Shown: positions 1-11,973 of the stretch, in pieces
Layout of the letters: every line of letters starts with the position of its first letter
How positions within the stretch are numbered: the stretch's first letter is position 1
Source: Rhabditophanes sp. KR3021
Lineage: Eukaryota > Nematoda > Chromadorea > Rhabditida > Alloionematidae
DNA length: 64,000 bases
Assembly (NCBI GenBank): GCA_963281155.1
Contig: CAUJLY010000006.1
Location: forward strand, 9,858,001 to 9,922,000
Direction: 5' to 3'
Notes under the pieces: model-generated
Database searches by the model: none
What the model was told of the DNA's origin: nothing
Seen by the model: only the letters and a program-made list of their open reading frames with translations
Program-made: the position numbers and the translations under genes

Positions 1-1609
1 CAATCAACAGGTCGACATCCAAGGGGTGTTATAAGTTATCAAAGATCAGCTCCTGAATGAATACTAGTCTAAAATCTGTGACTCAAAAAGATATTAATGA
101 AAGATATTACTTGAGCCTGCTAATTGAAGCAATGGATATTATCTAGATAATTCGATTACGACAATATTGTATGTAGTACATTTTAAATATTTAACTATAC
201 TAAATCACTTCCAACTTTCTTAAGTAACCTAAACAAAACAGACAAACTACCACGCATATTGGTGTTGTTGTTTAAACAACTACAGTATTAGAACATTGGT
301 CATTTTAATTAGAATCCTTATGAACAAGTTTAATTAATATTCCTTTGAATCCAATATGGGCTTCATCTTGTGGCTTAAAATAATTACTTGCATATGATTT
401 TTGATTTTTGTTGTTTGCGTAATGAGGTTAAAACTAAACGAATGATCATTTATGAATTGAAGTAATATAGATTGATGTCAAGTCATTTATCAAGTTCACC
501 TTCAAATTTGTCTTCTGTTTAACTTTTTTAATTTTGAAGGAACTAATAATATCTGCATTGAACTCTTTGACAATATGAGCAGAAAAGGTTGTTTGTTTGA
601 AATTACTATGGTAAATGTCATTTATAATCATCCTCAGTTCTCTGAAGAAGAGCCACTAGAAGCAAATATCTCAATACCTGGCATTATAAGCACGTAACCT
701 TTATCAGTTTCATATTTCCTGAATTTCAAAAGAACTCATTAGGTAAATATATTTTTATCTATATAATGTCAAATTTATTGGAACAGAACGGGAACTTTAC
801 TACATCAATTTATGTCCGTATGAGACAAACAAGAATACTTATTGTCCAAAAGCATCATCATAATAAACTGCGAGGGCACATAATATATGTATATATTAAA
901 ACCAGATTTGTAGAAGTGAAAAGTCTATGAAGGATGACAATTTATTGCGAAGTACAAATATAATTGAATGTATGGTAGAGTGTTAAAAGTTTGAATTAAA
1001 AGATTTTGTGTTTGATCTCGAGGATAAGTAGATTTCATCAGAATTAAATGGTGCGATTTTTGATAATATTCACATTTCATTATTAGAACATTTCCTACTA
1101 TATTATTGCGATGAGTTTTTATTAGATATTATAATACTGTTAAGCCTTTATAATGTTCCAATCATGTTATTGAAGTCTTCTGTAGTGGGTAGGAAGTATT
1201 CTTACAGTCGAGTGGCATCGAATTTCTATTGTGTATATTTTGAGATGAATATAAATCATATTAATCAAAGTAACCATTTTTAAGTTTGTGCAATTTAAAA
1301 GTATGATGTTTTAAGAAGACTCTCTAACTATAACATACACATATCCATAATATTCAAATGCAATGAGTGCTTATCAGTTGAAAATTAAAGACAATATCAA
1401 TCCAATTTTTACTTTATATAACCAATGCCAAAAAAGAGCTGACCTAACCAAAGAGAGTGCAAGGTAAATATATATTTTCTCAAGGCGTCTCCGAGCAACA
1501 CTAAAACAAAATATTGGCAATTGATATTAAATTAATCTACAACCTAAATCCAGCTATTTGTACTTTTGTTTAATTCCTATTTATTGTGGCTGTTGTAAAC
1601 AAATCCTTC
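1..1609. other. AT-rich stretch with one exon-like island
   Basis: No convincing gene. On the minus strand at 634-718 an acceptor (TTCAG) is followed by an open frame ending in TGA that reads KYETDKGYVLIMPG then a serine-rich tail; codon choice is less AT-biased than the surroundings. It could be the last exon of a minus-strand gene, but no confident upstream partner was found. The 61-codon minus ORF at 446-631 has nothing recognisable. Confidence 0.25.
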
Positions 1610-2588
1610 TTTGATGTTTTTCCACAGAAATTGGCGGAGAAAATTCTATTTGACACCGATACATCTTGTCGTCAACACCTTGAACTTGTAGACAAGAAAG
1701 TTTATTACCTTTCTCGAGAGTGTCCAAACAAATTATGTTGAAGGAGCTTTACACTAACTTTTTTCAAATATCGTATGAAATGGAAGCCGAGTGCCATGTC
1801 GAATATCCGTACAGACCGACAGAACTACTAAGAGTCCACGAAAGATTCCAGTGAGTTATGCACTTTTTGTTTTATTATTTATTTATTTAGTTTGAAAATG
1901 TGAGACTTCTTGAGTTCTTTTTGCAAAGAGTCGACATGGTTAAAAAGGAAAGTGATCTGTTGGTGCGGTTCGGATTCCTTGAGTCATTTCCAGCGTATTA
2001 TTTTGACAGAATTACACATTTTGCTAGAACTAAGACATTTAGCATGTTGATTGAGTTCTTTGATGGCACAGCCGAGGACATTTTTACGATATCTTCGTTC
2101 ATCGCTTCGAAGTCAAGCGACATTACCTTTCGAGGACAAATCGACCAAGGAAGTGCCATCTTTAGTAGAAAGTAGAGGAGCATTGGTTCTGGACAAAGGT
2201 GCTTCTGTAAATTTTAGTTGTAAGCGAAAATATTGTTTGCCGAGGCAGAGGAATGGACTGTTTTTATGAAGCCAATACATTCAACAAATTGAAAGTTTCG
2301 TCCTTGCAACCTCGCGATGAGAGAGAAAAGAACGCAGCTTTTACTTCGGTTGAACTTGTGTTAGATGCCTGTAATAATAAGAGACTCAAGTTCGCCGACT
2401 TGCACATCTTGACTGATTCATTAAAAGCCAGTGACCTCGACTTGATGATTCGCGTCAGAGCAAAAATTGAAAATGCTTACGTTTTCAAGGAAAATTTTAC
2501 CCTTATTCGGCACCAAGTCTTCTCTTTCAGCAATCCAAACCAACTCAAAAGAGAAGTTATCATCAGACTGAAGAACGAACGTATTTAA
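1610..2588 (+). pseudogene. F-box-like gene, broken in several frames
   Basis: The first segment (about 1610-1737) reads as an F-box: FDVFPQKLAEKIL, then LELVDKKVYYLSREC, matching the family pattern of LP-x-E-x-x-x-KIL followed by a V-x-K-x-Y-x-L helix. The frame then slips by one base near 1715-1725 and continues as an open reading (ISYEMEAECHVEYPYRPTEL) to a GTGAGT donor at 1851. A 40-nt intron-like gap ends in TTTATTTAG at 1890. Open text resumes at 1891-2172, shifts frame near 2110-2150 and again near 2240, and ends in a long tail stopping at 2588. F-box genes with a fast-evolving C-terminal part are a very large nematode family and often decay. At least three frame changes make a functional protein unlikely. 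Sequencing errors cannot be excluded but would need to be several. Confidence 0.5.
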
Positions 2589-3156
2589 CTAAATAATTAC
2601 ATATGCCGCAAATTTATACAAATCAAGTATTTAAGGTTTACTTATATCATCAAGCATGTGTATAATTTCGACTCTTCTATTTATATTGCTTCTCTCAGCT
2701 TAATCCTCCTCTTTAGCTTTCTCCTGATGTATGACGCTTTCTTAAATCTCTCCTTATGTAGAAATTTTGGAATACTCCTGTCGTATGCGATACTTATTTT
2801 ATGTAATTTACACTCTCCTGCGTATAATGCTCTACAAATTTGGTATCATTTCCTAAAACCAAATTAGTCCAAATAAAAAAATGATCTGAACCATCGGCTA
2901 TAATTAATACTGCACTTTTAACACTTTTAAGTTCTATTTTTGCCAAGTAAATTATTTCAAAGACAAACATAATATTCCAATTTATAACATCAAAGACAAA
3001 AAGGATATCCCAATTTATAACATCAAAGACAAAAAGGAAATACCAATTTATTTTATAATTATGATTAGTACAAGCAGTTTATGTGGGTTTAGTTATTTTT
3101 ATATTGTAGTTATAATAGTGTAGTATATATTTTTAAAAGCTATTTTTGACATTAAT
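2589..3156. other. Intergenic, 3' flank of the kinesin gene
   Basis: Contains the short tandem repeat listed separately and a minus-strand AATAAA at 3047-3052, about 105 nt past the kinesin stop, which is a plausible polyadenylation signal. A basic minus-strand open stretch near 2675-2860 has no start codon and was not accepted as a gene. Confidence 0.4.
2956..3050. repeat. 33-bp tandem repeat, about 2.9 copies
   Basis: Three successive copies begin TCAAAGACAAA and end CCAATTTATAACA (2956-2989, 2990-3022, 3023-3050). Copies 2 and 3 differ at few positions and the last is truncated. It lies in the 3' flank of the kinesin gene and overlaps the candidate poly(A) signal. Confidence 0.85.
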
Positions 3157-6100
3157 TTATTCTTCTATTTTGGTTGGGACAGCTGCTGTAAGACTACTTG
3201 ATTTGCATTTAATTTGTCCGGCTAAAAGCGGATTTATAGCATAAAGCCATTCGTAGATTTCGTCATTGTTGATAGTTTGCATCAAAAAACCACGATGATT
3301 GGTGCAAACGGAAAAGGTGTTGGGGACTTTAAGCATTGCTTGTTGATCTTCAGAATATTCAATTCTTGAGTTAGCGAGATTGATGATGCCCCGAATAACT
3401 AAGTCTTTTTCATCTCTGTAAAGTAAAATGTAAGGTCTCCTGACCACAACCCATCTCTTAATCCATCCATGATTCTTCTCCTCCAAAAAGTTCATATATC
3501 CCTTCTTTGAAACAATAACTCCAACTCTTTCCTCAGTAACTTCTGGGATCACGGCAGCCATTGTCATCAATTGACTTCCACTAACAGATCTCTTCATTCC
3601 ATCATAAACAGAATCTTCACGCAGCAAATTTTGGACAGATCTTGATTTAGACTTGTCAAGCATATCACAAGAAGGTGAATATTTCATAGAATTAATAACA
3701 TCACCTTCTGGGCTGGTGATGCTACTTCCCAAAGAACTGTCAACTTCACTGCTTTCCAGAGCTTTTCCTGTTGGAGATTCCTTGTTGATAGGGATCTTTT
3801 GCTGAATCAGTTTCAATACCTTTTGATAAATTAATTTTTCCTTTTGTGTAAACTCGATGATGTCAGGAATTGCGCGTTTTGGAGCAGTAGGAGAAATTGG
3901 TGTTTCAATTTCATCAACCTGTCCTTTCATCTTTTTAAGTGTATTTCTGAGACGTAGGAAAAGTCTTACTCTTTCGACATTTTGAAGTCTAGATAATTTT
4001 TCCAATTCCCATTGATGTTCAAATATAAGAGAATCTCCTCTTGGTCTCCAGTTTCCTAAATTCTCCTCACCTCTAACGTAAGTTGAGGATGTATCAAGAA
4101 CACGGCGTTGTCTTCGAATTGCACCTGAAATAAAAGAATGTTAATGTGTTAGGAAATGTTGATTCCACGGAAAAGGTACAAAAAGGTGAGTGCTATGTGA
4201 TGTGGAAATAAAGGCCGTGTGAGCGAGCGATCTACGATAAGGCCGACCTGGACTACCTGTATCGGTGAATTCTTTGAGTGACAATTGATAAACTCCTGGA
4301 ATTCTATTCATTTCTGGACTTTTGCTGATGATTCCGATCAAAGAGCGGCAGAATCTAACATTTATTTTTAATACTTCAAAAGACATCAATGAATAACTTA
4401 CCTACTAGCTGCTGATATTTTCGAATCACGAGCATAAATTAAAAGAGATAGGTCTTTTGTTATAACTACAGGCTGATGTGAATTTTCAACTTCCATGTAA
4501 GCAGATAAAGTCATGTATATTTGATCACCATAATTTGAAACTCTATTTAAGAGGTTTGAGTTGTGTAAAGAACTGTCCCAAGCTGCTTCGAATTGGAAAA
4601 AGACACGATCGTCAATTGAGAATTCAAGGAAAGTTCCAGGGAAAAGTCCTAAACTAAGGACATCTGTGTCTTCGCCTGACCATTCCGGAGTCATACGGAT
4701 TCTGCCAACGACTAATTCTTGGCAATCTTTCCACTTCAAGTCTCCTTTTTCATGGCAAATTGTGATTTTAATTCTCCGTTGAATTCCTTGGTGCAATAAA
4801 AAGACTCCGTGCGTTGGTAAACCATTTGAATGATCAACAATTGATGGAACATACTCGCCATTATTAGCAAGTTCACATATTTCAAACCAAACTAATAAAT
4901 CGTACTTTGTCTTTACGTGATTAGCAGTTTGAGAAGGAGCTAGACCAGCTTTTAGGCTCTTCACAGGAGTTGAAATAACCAAAGAAGGTTGTTGGAACGT
5001 CAATTTAGACGAGAATCTTCTAGACAAAGCTGTTGGTGTATCCAAAGAAGTTTGCTTATTAGTTTTGTTCAAATGGCCGAAAATTTCGAAGATTAAGGGG
5101 AAGTGATTTAAGTAATAAACAAAAGCAGGATTTGCAATTGTATGCATTTCTTGAGAATGACCGAATGGTAAAATAGACTTTCCCGCCGTATTTCTAGATG
5201 GTTCAGTAGAAAAAGCTTCATCGTGACGGTGTAAGAAGTTAAACTGACAGAAGATGTCACTAAATTGTTCGGGAACATTTATGGCCTCAAGAACAATTAC
5301 CTTAAAGTGAAATTCGGCGTCTTTGATAATATGCTGTGGATAATCAATGATTAATTCCTGCTTTTGGTTATCGTCTCGTTCGTCGTTGGTAGAGGCACCG
5401 TTTCCCTTTCTATAGGAATCAGTTTGACATCTTTTACCCTTTTTTAAGAAGTCTTCTTTTCTAAAGTTGAGCTTAGATGATTTTTTACCATCACTTTGCT
5501 TCTTGATTAATTCAATTGAAACTTTTAAGTATCCCTTGACGTCTCCCTTTTCAGAGACTACAGCTACTTTGTGAATCATCGAAACATTATGTAATAAATT
5601 ATTCAAGTAAACAAATGCTCTGCCGACCATCCTAAACCACGGAAATCTGTCATAAAAAGGATCTCCGCCAATAATAAAATCAATCCCGGAATCTTCATTC
5701 GGGGATTCCATATCGCAAATAGCATCCATTGAACCTACATTTGCGACACCTAATAAACTTTTGGAAATATTCGAAGGTGACCACATGTCTTGAGCATTAT
5801 TGTAAGCCTTTTCTGGAGTTGGGCATTCACTAATATCAGCATTATACATCCTTCTCATGTCTTCAAGCCTTTGTTTGAGTTTATCAATACTCCAATAATG
5901 TATGGCCATATTACGAAGATCCTGCACTTGTACAGCAACAACTGTCTTAGGATAAGGTCTTAAAGACAAGTCTTCTCCGGGAGGGAGTAAATCTGGCGGC
6001 AAGGGACTATACATCGTGTCAGTCAATAATACAAATTGAAATTCAACTTGTTTTTTCAACTCAACAGCTATAGCATTTGCTTCCTTTAAAAATATTGCAC

Positions 6101-8275
6101 TGCCCCATAAGTCATCTCTGACTGATGTGAACTGATGGTATCTCCATTTGATTGCAGCCTTCTTCGCAATCCTTTCTTGTTCTTGGGTCAGTCTGGTCTC
6201 ATTTAACTCGGCTAGTAAACTACTCGTCAAGATGCGTTCCCCATCCCAATTAGAACAATTGGAGGAAATCATACTTTGAGCTAGATCTACTTGTCTTTGC
6301 AAGTTTTCGATCCTGCTTTCGTATTCGAGGGTTTTCATTTCCATTTTACGCTCTAATTCAGCTCTTTCTTTACGATAATTGGCTTCCAACTCAACTATTT
6401 TATTTTCCATCTCGGCTTTAAGATCAATCCCTTGCTTTTCAAGTAATTCCTGCTGGGCAAACTTCCAATCTAAAGGTTCACTTTGCAAGGCGGATAAGTT
6501 ATATCTACTTTGTCTAGCTTCTTGAGGATCATTATATCGGAATACATGATTTCGCCCAAGAATAACACGAGATCCAGTGTGCAAAGTAACATTACTGGTA
6601 ACAGGTTTACCATTAACAAAGCATTCAGAGTTATTCTCAGGAATTAATTCGACAAATCCACCATCATTAACAAATCTACAGTGATACTCCAGTATTTCCT
6701 CTCCTCCTAAGATGATATCGGGACGATTGACGGCTTCTTCGCGCCCAACTCTTGTTGTTCCCTCTTTCAAATAGTAAAGTAAACACTCAGACATTAAGGG
6801 ATCTTCGTTTAAGTTAAGAAGATGGGGCAATTTCTTGGGAGTAAATACACCCAAAGTAGAGCCATCTTCATTTGTTGCCAATCCCATTTCCCTCAACTCT
6901 TCTTCCCTAGTCCTTCTTAATTCCTCTGTCTTTTTGAGTTTTTCCTCCCAAGGTTCATTTAGAAGTGCAATTAATTTTTCATTGGCTTTCAACTGTTCCA
7001 TTGTTTCTTCATCTTTGGCTGAAAAGATCTTAGGCTTTATACCTTTGATGATTGATGTGCTCATCATGGCCATGGTTTCGTCCTCAAAGCCTTGCAAACA
7101 TAATTTATCCTTTAATCTATTAATTTCTTCCCTAAGCTCTCTAATCATCTTGGCATTAGGATCTTCATTGACGACGGCACGACACATTATTTGCTTTGCT
7201 CGGTCAGCGTATCTCAACGTACTTAGTGTTTCTTCGAAATTGATGTGAGCAGCACTCAAGGCAGCAATCATGGCCGTCTTTGAGTTTCCTCCCAAATTAT
7301 CACGTAACAACCAAGTCAAGACCGAATCTCTGTAAGGAACGACAGGCTTGGCTTTGCCCTTTTTCGGGTGGCCTCTTCAGCTAACTTAGAAATGACGAGT
7401 CCCAGAGTTGTCAAACTCTTGTTAATATTTGCACCTTCTTTTAGTCTTTGCCCTTCGGCACCACTGGATGTAGCTCTTTCACTTCCTGCTAAATCCACCA
7501 AACTAATCTTAGACACTTTTTCGGTAGTTACTTTTTCATTGACTTCGTAACATTTTTGGGTCAAGACAATCGTAAAAACGGCATGACTACGTGAAGAAGT
7601 AGAATTCATATTAGTGGCTGCAACAGTCCTAGCCTTGTTTCCCTCATCCATTAAATTGACAATGTCCTGATACGTACAAACAGCCATTCTTGTTAAATCT
7701 TCGACATAAATACCACACGTCTTATTTTCACGAATCTTCAAATTTCCTGTATTCAAAGGATTAAGCAAGTCTCGGACACGTTCGCAGTAAATTTCCATAT
7801 ATGAAACTTCCACATTATAATTCATATTTTCATTTTCTCCAAACCTGATACGTTGGAACAATTCATTGCACATCCTAGGAATCAATCCCATCTCCTCCTC
7901 GTCATTAGCCTTACCCATCATCGTATAACTTTTACCAGCTCCCGTCTGACCATACGCAAAAATACAAACATTATATCCTTGAAATGCATGATCTAACATC
8001 TCCACCCCAAGTTCTTCGTAAACCTGCTGTTGACTGGCAAAATGGTTATCTTCCCTACTGAAAGACCAATACGAGTAATCATAACTATAACTATGACTTT
8101 GTGTGGGTGCATTACCACTGGACCCAGATATAGCTAAAAGTTTAATTTCATTTACTAAATTAATTCTAAACTTACTCGTAGTTTTGTCTTGTACACTAAT
8201 AACACATTTCGAATCATTAGCCAATTCTCGACTGTTAAAGGGGCGAACACGAACAGCTACTTTGACAGAGGACAT
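3157..8275 (-). CDS. unc-104: Kinesin-3 motor UNC-104/KIF1, one frameshift
   Basis: Plus-end microtubule motor that carries synaptic-vesicle precursors along axons. Exons 8275-4402, 4354-4248, 4124-3157 (introns 47 and 123 nt) give about 1649 residues if one base is restored. Visible in order: motor domain (P-loop GQTGAGKS at about 109-116, switch I NSTSSRSH, switch [23 protein letters not shown]), neck coiled coil, FHA domain (TRVGREEAV to [15 protein letters not shown]), coiled coils, the KIF1 central region ([20 protein letters not shown]), and a C-terminal PH domain ([33 protein letters not shown]) that binds PI(4,5)P2. The frame breaks at the T5 run 7360-7364: upstream frame ends shortly after KRAKP, downstream frame resumes at [11 protein letters not shown]. 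One extra base in the run restores continuity. Relative to C. elegans the motor has a roughly 12-residue SY-rich insertion near residues 45-66. The acceptor GTTGTTAG lies 4 nt before the ATG. Confidence 0.95.
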
Positions 8276-11200
8276 ATTCCTAACAACAACTTAAATCCAT
8301 TCAATTTTGTCTAAACAGCGAAAAGGGATAAATAAATGGGTTGGTGTTTTGTATTTTATTAAATTTAAAAACGAAAAAGAGGATGTGCAGAGGATTAAGA
8401 AGAAGTCCTGTTATTATTTCCACTTTTATTGGACACCATTAAAACAAGAAACAAAAAGAACAAATTAATTGAGGGTCTTTTATCAAAAAACCAAATATTG
8501 GCCCAGCTATTTTCTTGCAAACCATTTAATATAAAAAACATTCCTTCAATTACATCTATACACACATTCACTTCAAATGGTATGGCCTTATTAAGATGTG
8601 TAAAAAGTAATCATTAGACAGGAAACAAATTAAACTAAATGCTTTATATTTGGGAATAGATATGATAGATGAAACATGAATGCTTATTGGCAAAGCTTTC
8701 GGTAATGATAGTTGCCAAAAACACTCAATAAGTAAATTTTTATTGACAACATCCATTTCATCGGCTTGAGGCAGTATTATGGGTGTTTTTGAGAATGTTA
8801 TACAATTTGCTTCGTTTTTTTATCAAAAAATATGGATAAAGTTATGGGGCAGGGTTGAATGAATACTCATGGCAAGAAAGGAAAGTCTTAATTAAATGTA
8901 TTAACAAAGTGACAAAACAAAATTATAATTAACGTTGATAATTAATTAATGATAAACAATTCCTAAATTCCCTCAACAAAAGTGAGTAAATATTTTGTTA
9001 ATAGAAATGATTGTTTTCGACAAAAAAGGAATAAAAACAATAGACAGTACAGAGGCATACATTTATCCTTGTTATTGATAGATTTGAATGGGACATATTT
9101 GGTTATTTTTAAGATAAGTAATGTAGGAAAATGTTTATAAATGGGTCTATAAAAAAGAGTGTGTGCCAATATTAAATTGCACCTTACTAGAGAAAAAATA
9201 ATAGGTTTGACTTTAGAAGTAAGAAAGCAGCTTAAAGTTGTCTGCAATCCTAAGGCTTCTTTAATACAAAAAGAGAAAGGAGAAATCGTAATGTTCCAAA
9301 TGAATTTATTTCATTAATCTGCCAAACTTGCATATTTAATCACAAATATTTTTAGGATAAACATAGCTATACCCATTGGCGCCCACTATTAAAGACCAAT
9401 TCTTATGCAAACAAACTTAGCTTGAGTTCAAAGAAAATTCAGGGCAAATGAGTGAATTTGTATAAAAATATATGTATATAAATTGTGTGTATATGCGCGC
9501 ATAGTATATGCATGCCTACAGAAATGCCAAGAAACGTAGATATGCCATATATTGTTTGTGGTGACATAAAAGTCGCCCCTTCTTTATGTTTAGTGTATAA
9601 AAGAGTATAACATACACTTTAGTAGATGTGAGACATATATTTAACCGGCAAGGTTTCATCATACACCAGACAAAGTCAACTTTTCTTGGAATAAAATGTT
9701 TTAGCAGATTAGTTAATTTTAGTATGAATTTGAATTTAAATAAGAATAAAAAGTGCTAAAAAACAATACCAAGAAAGTGATGTCATTGTTATGTTAAAAA
9801 ATAATTTTTTTAAGAATAGTTGTGGCTTAGTTTGACACACATATTGTGATTATGCAAATTTTAGTGAGGTTAAGGCAAAAGCTTTTGCCACTGCCACCCA
9901 AACAAAAGACATATGGTATTTTTTGGTTGAAAAGGGTGGTTTGTCAATTTAAAGGAATGGGAACCACTTTTGGGATCTCATTTATCATGCATTACAGGCC
10001 CATGACGGACTAAGTCCTTTTCATTACGAGCTGCAAAAAATAAAAGTATTCAATTCGTATAGTATATACAACTTTAATACATAAACGATGCTCACCAAAT
10101 TTGGTTTAAATAAAGCTTTCAACGTAGTTATAGATAGAATTTTGCTTATCCTTTTCATAAATCTTTCCAATACTTGTGTATATAAAATCTATATAGTCTT
10201 TTAGTAGAGACGATTTAATTGGGTCCTTGGTAAAGGATGAAACAAAAATCCATTTGAATTACTTAGTGAATATTGTATGTCTTATTATACCACATTTATT
10301 ATTCTTAAACTGTAGGTGGTCAAAAAAAGATAGGAAGGATGGTATTGACAAAAGAAAATAGATACTTTGCCATTAAAACAAAAAAGGAATTTCTTTTTGT
10401 ATGGAAATACCAAATAATGACATGGGAAGATAATTAAATTTGAAGGATTTTAATAGTTCCTGACAGAAACTTTTTTTGCCTCCCAATGATGTCATTGTCC
10501 CAAAAATCTGGGTCCAATGTTTCACCATCGCAAAGATGCAGAATATATGATGATGCATCTGGCAAATATAATGACGTAAACCTAATTTTAGATTTTGAAA
10601 GAGTCAACTCTTATATTGTCAAATAGAAGGCATCATGATTAAAGCTAAAAAACAATTTTATAATGTTGTGCAAAATTATATTGTCGCAATTAATTTTATT
10701 CCATCTTCACTCCCACAGTTTAGTCAAGAAGAAAGCTTTGGAAATGGATGGCAGTTGTTGTAATGTCATTTTTAATTTAAATTTACTCTCCTTTATCCAT
10801 CATCATTTTTTGGTGTCTTAATAATATTAAAAGAACTAGTAATTGCATTTATTTGGTCGCTCGTAAAGTAATTATTTGGCGAAACTTCGTTTTTTGCCAG
10901 GAATTAAAAAGGATCAATGCGTGGCAAACATCAAAATTAAACAGTAATTTAGAAACAAGACGGGATAGGATTAAATTGGAATTTGAGAGATGAAACAAAA
11001 AACAAATCTAATAAGATTGCGTGTAATTGTTTGTTTTGGTAATTATATGAGACCTTTGATACTTTTTGGGATGTAATTAAATTAGGACCTTTTTTGTTGG
11101 TTCAGCTTCATCAACATTTAATTACAAATGAAGGGAAGTCAAAACAAGAATAACTGGTTCGAGTATGGTCGGATATACTCAAATATATTCCGCCATACTG

Positions 11201-11973
11201 TTCATGGCATATATAAAAGTGAATCTCTCATTTGGTAGGAATATTGCGTGGTAGTACATCGTTCTTTGAATTGGCAAAAAAAATGAAGCTATAATTATTT
11301 ACAATAAAATTGAATTATTATCGCAAAATGTGGCATACTGATTATAGTCTGCCTTTATAAACAACCTAATGAATCTTCCTTACTTTTAAAACATCCTTTT
11401 TCCTAAAAGTGTTCATAGGCTTTGATTAGATAAAAATGATGGATGTCATCAACAGAGTGAGTTTATAATTTTCGATGCATGAAATTATACATCAAAAAAT
11501 AATAAATTGTAAGCCGACTTTAGATATAATGGTTAACAAAAATGTAGATAGAATATGCTTAATAGAAATTTATTATCTTTATTCAAACATAGATATATTT
11601 CATTAAATTATAAGTTTCATAAAAATATACGTTGGCGAAGTGTTGTAAAATAAATTCATGACAAGGCTCAATTAACGTTTAAAGGCTTACAACAGTTGTT
11701 GGCAAAATGGGTGAATAAGAAATAAGACTTATTTTGAGAAACACAAATTGATGAAATGTAGTGTTGTGCTCTACATCAGAATTTACGAATGATTGCATTT
11801 TACTGCAATTTGAAAGAGATAGTTTGTTAGATAATTGAAGACACAATTGAGTATGATAGTAAAAAACATGACCAAAAATATTGCAGTGATACTAGTTCAA
11901 CTATATTCTATTGAACATTCTTGACCCTTTTTTGTAAACCACTAAATAAATTCGCCTGGTCTAGTGTAAGCAA
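8276..11973. other. Long intergenic stretch with candidate orphan exons
   Basis: No complete gene. Plus strand: three exon-like pieces with good splice sites and consistent phase, 9865-9915 (EVKAKAFATATQTKDI), 10205-10229 (RDDLIGSL) and 10719-10763 (FSQEESFGNGWQLL then stop). Upstream, TATAAAAG at about 9596 could be a promoter. Minus strand: 9978-10030 follows a strong acceptor (TTTTTTGCAG) and reads RNEKDLVRHGPVMHDK then stop. None matches a protein I know. Also a perfect 16-bp palindrome at 9874-9889 and a 38-bp imperfect inverted repeat at 11162-11199. Confidence 0.3.

Noticed and set aside
4561..8294. Plus-strand ORFs of 60-137 codons
   Set aside because: They are antisense shadows of the long kinesin exon.
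9874..9889. Perfect 16-bp palindrome as a regulatory site
   Set aside because: It lies inside a candidate exon and a single palindrome of this length is not strong evidence of function.
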